DNA of 64,000 nt from Phoronis australis. Its lineage: Eukaryota > Phoronida > Phoronidae. Every line of letters begins with the position of its first letter. Within the stretch, counting starts at the first letter, position 1. Under the pieces are notes generated by a model. That model was not told where the DNA came from, ran no database searches, and saw nothing but the letters and a program-made list of their open reading frames with translations. The stretch is taken from NCBI GenBank assembly GCA_002633005.1, contig NMRA01000052.1, positions 981,235-1,045,234 on the forward strand. The letters run 5' to 3'. A program made the translations under genes and the position numbers. Of the stretch, positions 39,001-50,820 are shown one piece after another.

Positions 39001-41399
39001 TGGCCAGAAATTGTGGTTTGGATGATTCGATTATTTTTGACGTGTATTTATTTATTTATTATTTATTTATTTATTTATTTGTGTAGTATTTACAATGAGG
39101 GTAGCCCCATCAGTTCACACTGCTTTCCATGTGGGCCCTCAGTACTGTATTAACTATACCTAATTTAAATGTTTTTACAAAAAAAAATAATTATAAAAAA
39201 TTTTAATTAGAAATGCCAGTCTGCAAGTTTTTATTAACATTCACTTTTTTATGTGATACCTTGTCCATGCTGTAGTTCTGACGAGTTATGATGATGTAAC
39301 AAAACGAGGATTGGTTTAGATGTGGGTTTGACTTACCAAGTGGAGGTTCACTCATTTGCACGTGGGAATGGCTGTAATTATTTCTACTGAGATTCTTACT
39401 GACTGAAATTCATAAAGCTAATTGTTTTACAACTGAGTTTCTTAACCCTGCTTATACACAAAAATGTTGAGTACTTGTCTATCTGAAGTAGGCTGTGTCA
39501 AAAATGTGGAATGTCTTTGAATCAATATCTTATTTTATGCTAGATTCTTTGAGAATTTTTGGTATAGTAAATCATCGTAATTTTGCATGACAACACTTAG
39601 TAACCAAGTGGAATTTATCGGTTTTGTAATCAGATACTGGGCTAACTTGATTAAATTATTCCTGGCCTGAGCTTGAAAATTTTTAACTTCAAAAGGATTG
39701 TATGAGGCATCTAGTGGGTAAATTTATTGTATTACACTATTCCATGTCTTGATAAGCTGAACGAAAACTGCATCATTTTTATGTGCCCACATATTTGTGT
39801 GTGGGTGCATTATTGAAAATTATACTGTATGGTTTCTCACTTTTAATTTAAAAATGGTCCGTTTCGGTTGCAACCATTACAGGTGTTGAGATAATGTATG
39901 ATATGTACAATCCAACTGTACAGAAGATTGAGGTGCTGAAGTTGGAAAAGAGGCTGGACAGTCGCCTGTTCTATTTGAGGGATGCCCTCCCTGAGTACAG
40001 CACAGTCCCCTTCGACTTTCCTGTTCAGCCCCACCCAAAAGGTGCACCCGTACCGGTCAATCAAATCAAGGTTCGGTTTGTTTTAATTTCGATGACATGT
40101 GTTAGTAGGAGTTGATCCCCATTGGTTCCTATTTTCAGTTTCACATTTTACAATTAACAATAGCGTGTATAAATCAACTGGATTTAACTGACTCGTGTTT
40201 GATTTTCCTGTGCCTCATTCAAAAGGAACAAAGCTTTTTATAACATGTTCATTTTATGTTGTTATGATAACTGTATGGTACTGATCTAGGCCAATGGAAA
40301 ATGAAATTTTTTAGAAATCAGGGGTAGGCGTTCACCCATAATGTCAATCCGGGTCAATGCCAATGGCTTTGTTGACAGATGAGAGAAAAAAAGCAATGCA
40401 GACAGCGCACTTGTGGTGCAGCATCTTTAAGAATGTTTTGTTCATGTAACATTGGCTGCTTTCACCAGCGAGTGCCACTATGTATAGATTAGTTTGACCT
40501 ATTTTCATAATGTGGCAAAAATTAGATTTATAGAAAAATTGGGTACATAAGCTCACGTACGTCACTATATGATGTTAAGGCCCCTGGTGCCTGGAAAACA
40601 TAAGATGACTTCTAAAAAATTTAATTACGTTGACGGTTCAAAAACGGAAAAAGGAATTTGGTCATGTAAATGAAAGCTGATACAAATGAACTCATGCCGA
40701 GTCAACTTGTTCCACATCAAGAGTCACGGTGTGTAAGCAGCAAAAGTTAAGTAGCCATGTTTTGAAAGCTGAAATTCACGTGAGGCAGGCGTTCACTTAG
40801 ATGAGGGCGCTGTAAGGAAGTCTCATTTGAATAAATTGTGAGTAGACATTAAGCAGAGTATGGGCTTTTAAAAATCAAAATCTGGAAATTTGTGGGGACT
40901 AACTGGGACGAGTTTGGTAAAAAAATTGTGCTCGTCAACAAAAAGTCTGCATTTAAACAGGTCAGCATACAGTGTGTTCACCGATCCAGCAGCTGTGCTC
41001 CGTTCCATTTGTAGACCTCATAGCACTCCTATCTAAATTACATAGGGTCTACTACCCTTCACGTGTTTTGTCGAGTGATATTTGTTGTGCCCGATCACAA
41101 GGCTTTGTGTTAAAAAGCGAAGCATAATTTTGATAACATTGGTTTTACACACTTCACAGGTGAAGCTGGGTCCACGGCCATGGCTAGAGAGGTATGAGCG
41201 ACAAGACCTCCAGGGGGTGCAAGATTTGGGTTTACCCGAGAAATTCTATAAACGAGCGCGCGAGCTGGCCACGCCGTGGGAAAAATACGACTTAATGAAG
41301 CAGTATCGAGCATCCATCCCTGATGATGAGCAAGAGGAAATATACACAGATGTTCACAGGGAGAAGACGAGAATTGAAAAGAAAGGAAAGCCAAAGTAA
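33019..41399 (+). CDS. MRPL19: Mitochondrial large ribosomal subunit protein bL19m
   Basis: Six exons: 33019-33088, 37353-37488, 37920-38044, 38322-38456, 39883-40070, 41160-41399; 894 bp, 297 residues, against 292 in human. A bL19-family component of the mitochondrial 39S subunit. The N-terminus [19 protein letters not shown] is basic and amphipathic, as for mitochondrial import. Diagnostic stretches: [66 protein letters not shown]-type region and [14 protein letters not shown]. The C-terminal exon ([15 protein letters not shown]) is the mitochondria-specific extension. All splice phases close. The exon-5 donor AAG|GTTCGG is weak, but the protein continuity [13 protein letters not shown] fits the family. 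Confidence 0.95.
33228..34141. mobile_element. Fold-back element, copy 1 (long inverted repeat)
   Basis: In MRPL19 intron 1. The left arm at about 33228-33513 and the right arm at about 33868-34141 are almost perfect reverse complements for about 280 bp (for example CGGAAGCTTTTCGGCGAATT in the left arm), around a loop of about 355 bp. The ends read TAGGCAATG...CATTGCCTA, and CCAGGTAGGTA occurs on both flanks, a possible target-site duplication. There is no transposase. The transcript would fold into a very long hairpin. Confidence 0.8.
34146..34767. mobile_element. Fold-back element, copy 2
   Basis: Adjoins copy 1. The outer ends carry AGTGACCACTG...GGTGGTCACT. The left arm (about 34146-34449) and right arm (about 34534-34767) share with copy 1 the core CGGCGAATTATGCCTCGCAC and the run AACAAATACTCCCGTTAT, but have drifted apart from each other by several percent. 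The loop of about 85 bp contains GGTATGACGTCTTATCCCTT. Confidence 0.75.
35448..35936 (-). pseudogene. 5'-truncated LINE fragment (reverse transcriptase 3' end, RTE-like)
   Basis: Read on the - strand it gives [39 protein letters not shown], then one in-frame stop after ILKLK, then [20 protein letters not shown] and [20 protein letters not shown] up to a stop at 35448. This is the conserved end of non-LTR retrotransposon reverse transcriptases (YG..TWTLTK, GHVAR..DNRWT, GRP..RWRDDI). Only about 160 residues remain, so it is a dead insertion inside MRPL19 intron 1. The opposite-strand open frame at 35515-35832 is its shadow. Confidence 0.8.
36018..36385. mobile_element. Fold-back element, copy 3
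   Basis: Arms of about 80 bp: GAACTTATTCACTTGTAGAC then AGTGACCACCGTCTCTAGCTAG on the left, matched by CTAGAGACGGTGGTCACTGT then CTACGAGTGAATAAGTTC on the right. Interior blocks (GAGTATTTGTTCCAGTTGGA, AGCCTCCTAAGGTGC) belong to the same family as copies 1 and 2, but this copy is internally deleted. Confidence 0.7.
36735..37020. repeat. Fold-back family, solo arm (copy 4)
   Basis: A single arm related to copy 1: CAGTAGAGACGGTGGTGCTC, AAGCTTTTCGGCGAATTATG, CATCGAAGTCACGTTGTTAT, AATTCCTTCCAACTC, then a loop-like GGATATGACGTATTTCC. No opposite arm follows before the next exon. Confidence 0.65.
39046..39080. repeat. ATTT microsatellite
   Basis: About nine TTTA units with one interruption in MRPL19 intron 4 (38457-39882). 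The rest of this intron is AT-rich and shows no other feature. Confidence 0.85.
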
Positions 41400-44165
41400 A
41401 TGTTAATAGGTAGAAACAAAATATGTAGGTTTTTGTACAAAGTTTGTTTGGATGTAAACATGTAGGTTTTTTGTACAAGATAGTGGATTTGGAGACAAAA
41501 GCGAAGCCTGTTCAACAGAATGCTCGCCCACTTCAAGCGATTGCCTACCGTGAGAGCTCGGTATTGAATGACAGCATGCGTTCACTTCAATCCCAAAATG
41601 GTGTCCACAAATGCAGTTGCTAACATATCAGTGCACGAACTGTCATTTTGCAATTCAAACTGATGAAGCTTCGGCAAATATGAGAAATCAAACCACACGT
41701 GTGACTGTTCCGGAGGTGACAGAAAATGAACAAAGACCCCATTTAATTAAATTATTTATTTCTGAACCAAATTTACCTTCTGCAATCTTGTGCAAAATGT
41801 GATGTAGTTATAGCATGTACTCAAGGTAATAGCCTTCAAACTCCGAAGACACGTTGGACGCTATCTTGGATTTCTAAGCTAACAAGCTAATTAAAAGTTG
41901 TGCAAGAAGCGAGTGGTCGCGCCCTCTTTGTTGAACATGCTTCGAGAGTAAGGAATTTCTGGAGTTTCTATTGTACAATTATAATTCTCTGAGCTGTCAA
42001 ACACCTGAATTGTTTTTCAAGCTCCTTCACTCTTGTCATTTCATTAAAAAAATTTATAAATTATTTTCACTTGTCTAATTTGGAGATATTGTGTCATACT
42101 TGAGTTGTAAAAACAGGTGTCTGATTTTTCTATCTGTATACAGCCCATCTGTGATGCTGAAAAATGTGTGCTCATTTACAATATCATATTCATGTCCATC
42201 TCTTGTAAATACCACAGTGTTCACCGAGGCTGCGTTTTTGTATCATTAAGCCAAGGAAGATGCATGTTTAGGTTATGGGTGTGTCAGAGTGGATGAATTT
42301 TGACAAACTGTAACAAAAAAACTAATGGTTAAAAAAAAACACCCGTTTCATTTCTTGGTTATTTTTCCATATTATCCATTGATAAAAGTGCGCAGATTCG
42401 CCAGGTTTTTCAAACGTACATCGATCATTGTTCTGTACTAGTGTAATGATTTCTGAACTGCTTCCAAATATTGCAGTGGACACCAAGAATATTGGAAGTG
42501 GGTCCACTACACCTCAGTATTTGGAAGTGTAGGGCGAACACTGTGTAATGTATTAGGAAAAGAACTGATGTTCATAATTGTGTGCTAAAATCGACAATAC
42601 TGTGATTTAAATTATATGTCAGTCATGTCTGAAGAATGTTGCTTATGACATCATGGTTATGAGTCATGTTTCCATTGAAATAAAAACTTAGCATAGCATA
42701 GTAGTGATTTCTCTTAAAAAACATAATTTTTCTCATCAACAGTAACGGATGAGGATAGCTGTGCACTGTGCTTTGGCTAGTACAACATTTAACACACACG
42801 GAACCAACATAAGAAAAGCGAACATTGCAACAAGAATGAGTCAGCTTGGAAAAAAATCTGTGTTAGTAATGAAACATGTAAACAATTAGCCTTTTGTAAT
42901 TGGAGTGTCAAAAAAGGAATGAATATTTTCGCCAATTTATTGTAAATGAAACAAATACTATGGCAATCTGTGAATGTCTTTATGTACTAGTAAGTGAATA
43001 TCTTCGAGTCACAGTCATATGCTGAACTTGCAGGCTTGAGGTGACTTCACATAAGCTCATGAAATACTGGCTGTGGAAATGAGCACTGTGGGTGCATTTG
43101 GATTTTTGCCATAAACCAACCATTCAGGATAATCAGGAAAGGATGCTAAACTATATTGTGTTGTTGCTATCCAAAAAGTAGTTACCAACTTTCAACCAAA
43201 TGGAATGACCAAGAAGTGTTAAAGAAACTGGATAAATAATCTGTGCGTTCTTTAGAGAAAAGCGAGAACATGCAAAATCAGGTGTTTAGTGGAAGGCCAG
43301 TTTTTCGCAACACTTCACAAGAGTAAACTGGCAATATCACAGACACTGAAGTGATAGGTCAGCGAGGTTAGAATATTGAATTATGGGATTGAATTAATAG
43401 GATGGGATACTCCAATAAAATTCAGTTACATTCCACAGGCACGTAATTTTCGATGTAAGCTCATGTATTGCAGTTTATGAAACAGCCCAAGATGGTATTC
43501 CTCTAGATGTCACTTTAGAAGAGTGAATCAAACCATTCAGTGGCAGCCATTTTGCTAGTGTTATGTTATTGTGGCCACAGACCTACGTCATATTGCCTGG
43601 CTTGCACAATACCAGCTTTAGCAAATGCACCCCAGTTATTCAGACCAGTGTACAGTCCGACTTGGTTACAAGATAACTACAGCGATATAACTTACAAGTA
43701 ACGGCTTTCTGTTATATATGCATGTCTACTATGGTTTCAATGAACTCTTGGTATAACATATGTCAAAGGTCACTTGATGTATGTTGTAAGGAAATCAAAC
43801 CACACCATATCCAAGTAAAGTTTTTTGGAACAAAAATACGACATGTATATGCATGGTTTGTAAAAATTATGCAAAACAAAATAATATCAAGTGTTATTTT
43901 GAAACCGTTAAGCAGTTTGAATTTTATGTCTTGAAACAACAAAAGCCTTAATCTTGTGTGACTTCCTATTTATTTACATCAATGTAAGCTGACAAAGCAG
44001 AGCACTTTACTTGCTGACTGAAATCTGCTGCTTTACTGTAAATTCTGCAAATCTGGCATGCAGAACACTCGAAGGCAGTCTTGATGAATCACATATCTGA
44101 TATTATTTACACAACAGTGACGATAATACAGCCTTCCGATAGGCTTCACAGCTTCTTTTTCTGTG
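41400..44165. other. Intergenic region between convergent MRPL19 and RRP8
   Basis: About 2.8 kb between two stop codons on facing strands. It presumably holds both 3' UTRs: an ATTAAA at about 42044 and an AATAAA at about 42679 suit MRPL19, and a TTTATT at about 43971 (AATAAA on the - strand) suits RRP8. No coding exon recognised. Confidence 0.55.
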
Positions 44166-47100
44166 CTATCTTTTCTTGTACAAGCATGGTAAAAGCGACA
44201 CCTGTGGAAGACTGGTAGGGTTGCAAGTTTGTCTTTTAACAAACTCGAAAGAAATGAACATTTTGTTGGAGTTGTCCTGGAAAAGAGAAAGAGGCGTTAT
44301 TACATCAAAACAGTACCAAATAATTAAAGTTCAAAGATACACACCATAAATTAACTTGCAGTGGAGGATGGCAAGAGATAATAAACAGTTGCAATAGTAG
44401 ATTGCTGGTATCGTTTTGATTTATAGTGCCATCTATGGGGAAGTTTTCACTGATTGGTTCATATACATTTAAGCTCTGACCTCCAGTGTAAGCCATATGC
44501 TGTTGTTTGTACCCAGCTTGTGACAAACCTATTGGTAAATAGATGTCACTTACATACCAATAGGTTTGGCAAAAAGAGCAGCGAGCGCACATTCACCAGT
44601 GGGCCAGGATGCTACATGAAAGTGGTCAATCACTTGAACATCAGTGGAATTGATTTATGGTAGTGGATCAAGACCAGCCAAACAAATGGTCTCGGCAATA
44701 TGGGTGCTGTAAATCCGCAACCTCTTAATTAAATTCTGACATTTTGTAAAAATAAACTCAGTTAAAGCAATCTCGTAAAATACTATTGATGTTGGTATCA
44801 TATTGAGGGCATAAAGACCATCTGATGAGTTGACGGCAGGAAATTTGATAGCACTGTAATTCTGTTCATGACCTCACTAAATTAGTTCTATTTTCATTAT
44901 TTTGATTATTTTTGGTGACTATCGCAGCACAATGAGTGTAACACGCTAAGTAGAAAATAAAAGCATTCCTATTACTTTTGTGTTTTAACTAAATATTCCA
45001 CATGGACTTCAAGCTTGGGATGACACAAGACACTAACCAGTGGACTTAGTGTGATCAATGAGCTATACCTGGTATAGCTCATTGGTGTGATCATGTGCCT
45101 GGCTGGTGATTTCTCACACAGACTTGCATGATCTTGCTTTTTCGACACCGTCTTGAGTCCACAAAACGCAATCCTGGGGCCGTTCTAAGAAAACTGACAG
45201 ATCTTTAATTTCAGTCAATTTTTGGATAAAACTTAAATTTGTCTGAAGTCTGTTTCAAAAAAGAGATCTGAAGTTTGACTTTAATTTTAAACTTAAATTT
45301 TGTCTTAATTTTGACTAACTTACCGGATATGGAAGTTTCAAAGTTTGGAAGTTGAGCAAAATCTTAGACTTAAGTCAAAAATATCAGTCTCTTGGAACAG
45401 ATCCCAGCACCAAATAAGTTGTAAAAGTTGTAATTGCAGCCTTTTGCATGTTGATATAGACGTTGCAATAAGTTACTACAGTAACAGTTGATTTACATAT
45501 TCTATTATACAATGGCACCGAGAACCCGCACAAAAGGTTGTGACTGTGACTCTAACAACATTCTGTGCACCAGGCTTTAGAGTGTATAAGGCGACTCTTT
45601 ATGTGGATTTAAATGAACTTTTCTGCACAGTATGATCTACATAATGTATCTACCACAACAGCATTACATGACTGCTAGCCATCCTTACCTGATGCTTGAG
45701 GGTGAATCCTAAACATTCTAAAAGTTTGACAAACAGGCGGGTGTCTTCAAATCGGCTAGAGACTTCTACTATCTTTAACAGGCCTCTGAAATGTGATGAT
45801 AAAACTACTTGACTTTATTCCAAGATAGTCTCTTCGAATTTCCATGTTTTACACTTCCTTCAAAAAGTGAGAAATTGCAGTTTAAAACCAACACAAACTC
45901 ACAAGGCATAGCCCAAGCGCTATCCAATTATTTAATGATTCACTTTCACATGGGAAATGATTCATCATCACGAAACCATCCCAAGGTAATGAATGCCAGC
46001 ATTACAGAGTGAAGCCTTACTTTGGTTTCAATACACGCGCAGCTTCACGTACAAAGTCCACCCAGTTGTTTCCCATCAATGCCAGACAAATGACAGCAAT
46101 ATCTACACTATTGTTTCCCAAAGGCACCTGGAAAAAATATTCAGTCTCACAACAACAAGGAACAGTGCAGCACCAGAGCAAGACATAAATAATCTGACAA
46201 TATTACGCCAAAAAATCTTTCAATCTCACAACAACATGGAACAGTGCGCCACCAAAGCAAGGCATAAATAATCTGATGTAATTACGCCCGTTGAGATTTG
46301 TGAGTCACCATGCATCAACAGATATCAAAAGAATCCCAAACTAGAGAAAACAGAAAATGTCAGAAAACCTTACTTCGCATGAAATAGACATTTGAGCAAA
46401 AAGTTATGACATTCAAAGAGAACGTTTAATCACATAGCATAAAAATAGTTTTTAGTCAAATCACTTGGGATACTAGTGAGTAGAATAATACACATTTGTG
46501 CCTGTATTACCTTTTGTAGCCAATTAAATATTTTGAACAAAAATTCCAAAAAATTTTAACTAAACTTTTTTGCATTAAGACGTATGGCCTGCTGCTATAG
46601 TCACTCATTTGATGGTGAATTTCACTAGTTTTCCAAACACAGCAAGCTCCATTATCACTCATTCAAGAAGTCGCTTATATATTTTTGTCAGGACTTAAAT
46701 TTAGCACCGGTATGAATTATGGGAAATAAACAAACCTTTGATATGTCGCAGACAGTTACGTGTTTATTGACAGCAACCAGGTCAAATGAGTAGACTGTAT
46801 TAGGCACTGAGCGAGCTAGCTTCGCATCACCGCAACCAAAATCAGCTACGACCAAAGATGGCGACCTGAAAAAAAACAATGAATAATCAACAATTAATTT
46901 TTGGGTGATCAATTCAGCCATACAACCAAAAATGAAAATAATATCTAAATTAGCTTGATGAGATTTAAATATTAAAAAAAAACAATAAAATATTTTACTT
47001 TTATCACTTCAAAACAAACTAATTTGGTGGATTTCATGTTCCAGAAATTTTCATCTACTAGCAGTGATGCAGTCATTTTTCAAATGCATTGTGGGACAGT

Positions 47101-49690
47101 TGTTGGCTCATAAACATCTGGCAACATCCCGAAAAACTTAGTGACGTGAAAACAACGCAACGGAAAACAACATTAGAGGACTGCAATATGTTTTTTGTAC
47201 GTGTGCGACTAAGCAATCACCGTAAAAAAATAGCAGAAGTGGAAATGAGCAATGCTAACTGAAAGAGATTTGCAGAAGATGACTTACTATACATCTTGTG
47301 AAAAAGCCTTAAAGTTTTAATTGAATGGATTTTTGTTTTTCTGGACAAATAACACAATCCAAAAAGTCCCAGAAATGATTTAACATCATAAAAAACATGA
47401 ACTAAACACTCAAATGCAAGTATGTCAATAGATACGAGAAGCTTATTTGCACCGCATTGCATCACTGCGAAAAAACAGCAAACAAACAACAGCCGATAAC
47501 AGAAGTTTTGAACAGTCGCCGATACCAGCGGTAAAAATATGTATCTACCATGGAACTTTGTCTGTCTTTTATGTGAGACAAAACTGAAGAGTTATCTATG
47601 GTTTACCTTGACTTGATATCACTGATTATCTGATCTACGGGATTGACAGGCCAAGAAGCCACTTGAGACTGAAACCCAGCATGGTAGACATCGAATGCCT
47701 GAGGATCTTCACGGAACAAGTTCACAGCCTGTTGACTACTAGATGTATACAACTGTTCATTCAGGTAACGAAATCTTGCAGCTTCTAATTTACTTTTCAT
47801 CTTGTCTCGCGTGGATAAATTCAAACCTCCATGTTTTGCTCTAGACGGCGAAATATGATCAGTGTGCTTTTCCGACTTCAACTTTGGTACACCTACTTCA
47901 ACTTCTGATGCGTCGTTTGGTTGATAACTCGCCTTTAACTTTAATGCTGCAGTCAATTTGACAGGAGCAAATGGCATTTTCTTTTGAGTTCCATTACCAT
48001 TGGCACTTTTCATGTTTACGTCATTACCACTGCTGCTTTTCAAACCACTCGCTGCAAACGCCTCGGTTGTTTGTTTTTGTCTTACCAGTCCAACATCACA
48101 GTTTGTCTGATTTTCAGATTTTGCAGAGTTCAACAATTCAACAGAACCCTGATCCAAAGCCTTTCTCTTCTTCTTTATTTTCTTTTTCTTAAGCTTTACC
48201 ATGTCTTTTGCACACTCTTCATCTACATCCACGAGGAAACTGGTGCATTGTAATTTGCTATTGTTACCGTCTTTCACAGCTCCAATACTTTCCGGCTTTT
48301 TTCTGGGTATCTTCTTCAACTTTTTTTTCATGTGAACAGTATCACTATTCATCAGCTGCCTACATGTTGTTTGTGATGAGTTATCTTTGCAGAGTTTCCT
48401 AGTTTTTGGAAGAACATGATCATCCTTAGTATTCCCAACTTTCCTTTTCTTAAGTTTCCCTTTGTGTTCAACTTTATCCTTCGACTGGGTGTTATTGACC
48501 GCAATTGCTCCAGCCCTTCTTTTTGGTGTCTGTTGATGAAACAACAATTTCCAGAATGAAAAGGTCAATTATTCAAACCCTTTTTTATAAGTGTGGATCA
48601 CGTTATTGCCAAGAAATGCATTTCTTCACTGTATTAATTAAATTCTGACAAGTCTGTTCATTCACTTCATTAATGTTACTATTTTATCTGCCCACCTGTC
48701 ATTTTGATTGACAGTGTGGCAGGCCATCTGTGACATTTACCAAATTACCCTAAAAAATTTAGACTTCATCACAGACCAACATATAGTCAAACTTCTGTTA
48801 GACCAAAATATGACACAATTTTTAACAAAATAAATGCAACTTTGTTTCACTCTTCCTAACCTTTGCATTGCAGTGTACTGCTCCCATTAAACAACATAGA
48901 GTGATTCAGAAATTCTGGAAAATTTTAACAATGTATTGAGTTCTTAAAATTGACACTATTTTAAAGGTTTTTATCAAAGCCCCATGCAAGTCGCCAGTTT
49001 TGAAACCATTATTTTGGTTCATGTTTAAAGATGTATTTGCATGCTCCTAACTATGCTAATGTATAGCTGGAAATAAACGACAATGCTGTTTTAACATAAT
49101 CCATGCTAAACAAAGTGCAGTTGTATTCACTGAAAAATTGTAAATGTGAAAACAAAAACAATCTGCAAATAGGTGACCTTTGCATTAATGGCATACCTCA
49201 TGGGCTCACATATTCTGCATCATGCAGTGTTATTCTCCAGCACCACGTCACGATACTTGCTGGACATGGTTCAGTGATATGTGGCGGATTGTTTTTGCCA
49301 CAAAACTTATTCTTAAAAACATTTGGCATGTTTCAACCTACTATATATTTGCATCATTGCTATATGTTGTGATTCTAACTAATTTGGCCAAAGAATCACA
49401 AAAATAAGGACTTAGCATGCAAGTTCCACTTTAAGGGTGGAACCATTTGTTTCTGTTGTAAACCATGGATTGAATACAGTCTGTTGATCCACCAGGAAGA
49501 TCATCACCGTGAAGTTGATTCATTTGTTTTAAGATAGCAAATTTTATAATTTGACTTAATTAACACTGCTTGGGACTTCTAATACAGTTACCTTCTGGTT
49601 GAAGTTGTGACCTTTCACATTTCCAAACAGACGATTGTTGAGATCACTTGTGACAGCATCCTCTATCCACGTCTGGTCAACACTGAACAT
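44166..49690 (-). CDS. RRP8: Ribosomal RNA-processing protein 8 (nucleomethylin), m1A rRNA methyltransferase
   Basis: Six exons on the - strand: 49592-49690, 47607-48529, 46736-46865, 46021-46127, 45689-45785, 44166-44276; 1467 bp, 488 residues, similar to human. A nucleolar SAM-dependent enzyme for N1-methyladenosine in large-subunit rRNA, also part of the eNoSC silencing complex in mammals (family knowledge). The N-terminus [12 protein letters not shown] recalls MFEEPEWAEA. Residues 34 to about 260 are Lys/Ser-rich and basic, suiting nucleolar targeting. The conserved region then runs [41 protein letters not shown] motif [48 protein letters not shown] and the terminal LLPCLYKKR. All phases close. 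It is head-to-head with ILK. Confidence 0.95.
45056..45084. repeat. Short perfect palindrome
   Basis: CAATGAGCTATACC, one T, then GGTATAGCTCATTG: 14-bp arms in the last RRP8 intron. No run of T follows, so it is not a terminator; no function is apparent. Confidence 0.8.
45174..45406. mobile_element. MITE-like element with CTGGGGCCGTT ends
   Basis: In the last RRP8 intron (44277-45688). The left end CTGGGGCCGTTCTAAGAAAA then CTGA pairs with the right end TCAGTCTCTTGGAACAGATC then CCAG. The interior is TTAA-rich and itself partly inverted (GACTTAAGTC). The ends resemble those of the element at 50166-50820. Confidence 0.55.
46137..46285. repeat. Two-copy tandem repeat of about 75 bp
   Basis: Two direct copies around CTCACAACAACAAGGAACAG...CATAAATAATCTGA...ATTACGCC, with about 10 differences, in the RRP8 intron between 46127 and 46736. 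Non-coding. Confidence 0.75.
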
Positions 49691-49728
49691 GATGAGTCAT
49701 CAAAACCTAAAAAGTTAAAAACCCTTTA

Positions 49729-49799
49729 ACACGGGCAGCGCACCATAGGGACTGGGGGGGCTATAGCCCCACTTTTTCCAGTGCTGCGCCGCCCATGTT
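49729..49799. repeat. Small hairpin element upstream of RRP8
   Basis: AACACGGGCAGCGCAC on the left faces GTGCTGCGCCGCCCATGTT on the right (imperfect arms of about 17 bp), with a perfect GGGGCTATAGCCCC palindrome nested between them. It lies 39 bp before the RRP8 start codon, so it is probably within the promoter or 5' leader. Confidence 0.6.
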
Positions 49800-50165
49800 C
49801 AAGGGGCGTGAATGTGAAAAACCGTCTTCATTTTTTGACAGACTCCAAACAAATATCGTGTACGCACTCACTTAGACTCAAGCACCATTTCACAGGTGCA
49901 ACTAAAAAACACTACTGACACTTGCGTGGATATTTTCTCCCACGTTATGCGTACATCCTAGATCCACTGAGATGTCGTGCTTTTTCATTTCGAAATTTTG
50001 ACAAGTATATGGCTGGTCAAATGTATCAGCTTCATTGAAGACTGTGGGCATGACAATACATTGACAAGCACTTGGTATACTGTATCCCACAAAACCCATG
50101 CTCAATGAAGCGCTTGCACGGCTTGCAGTGTTGTACGTGGGTCGTGGCTGGGTGGTGACCAGAAC

Positions 50166-50820
50166 TGGGCCCGGTCTCCAATCTCCGTACTCAGACTCAT
50201 ACTCATACTCGAGATTTCATACTCAAAATCGTGCTCACTGGAGTCGTACTCAAAAAAGCGTATCTAATGTCGTATTTCGAGTAGACTCCAAACGTACTCA
50301 AATCTGACACTCATACTCGAGTTGCTATGGAACTCTTTATNNNNNNNNNNNNNNNNNNNNNNNNNNNNNNNNNNNNNNNNNNNNNNNNNNNNNNNNNNNN
50401 NNNNNNNNNNNNNNNNNNNNNNNNNNNNNNNNNNNNNNNNNNNNNNNNNNNNNNNNNNNNNNNNNNNNNNNNNNNNNNNNNNNNNNNNNNNNNNNNNNNN
50501 NNNNNNNNNNNNNNNNNNNNNNNNNNNNNNNNNNNNNNNNNNNNNNNNNNNNNNNNNNNNNNNNNNNNNNNNNNNNNNNNNNNNNNNNNNNNNNNNNNNN
50601 NNNNNNNNNNAATTTTTACTCAAAATCGTACTCGAAATATAGATGAGATACACTTCAGTTCGAGTACACTCGAAAACTGAGTACGTGCTCGAAATTTCGA
50701 GTACAGATTTTTCGAGTATGACATTGAATACACCAAAGCTGAGTCTGTACTCGAGTTGAGTATGAAGTGTGAGTTTGAGCATGATTCGAGTCTGAGTACG
50801 GAGATTGGAGACCGGGCCCA
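50166..50820. mobile_element. Inverted-repeat element with TACTCGAG-type satellite core and N gap
   Basis: Perfect 33-bp terminal inverted repeats: the left begins TGGGCCCGGTCTCCAATCTC and the right ends GAGATTGGAGACCGGGCCCA. The body is a degenerate array of ACTCATACTCGAG / TACTCAAAAT units on both sides of the 270 Ns, running toward the centre from each side. The reading frames shown across the Ns are meaningless. No transposase. Confidence 0.75.
50341..50610. other. Assembly gap (270 N)
   Basis: A run of N in the middle of the satellite-like core of the element at 50166-50820. The true length is unknown; the gap probably arose because the repeat or its palindrome could not be assembled. 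Confidence 0.99.

Noticed and set aside
50264-50782. 172-residue open frame across the gap
   Set aside because: Mostly Ns; the rest is satellite repeat.
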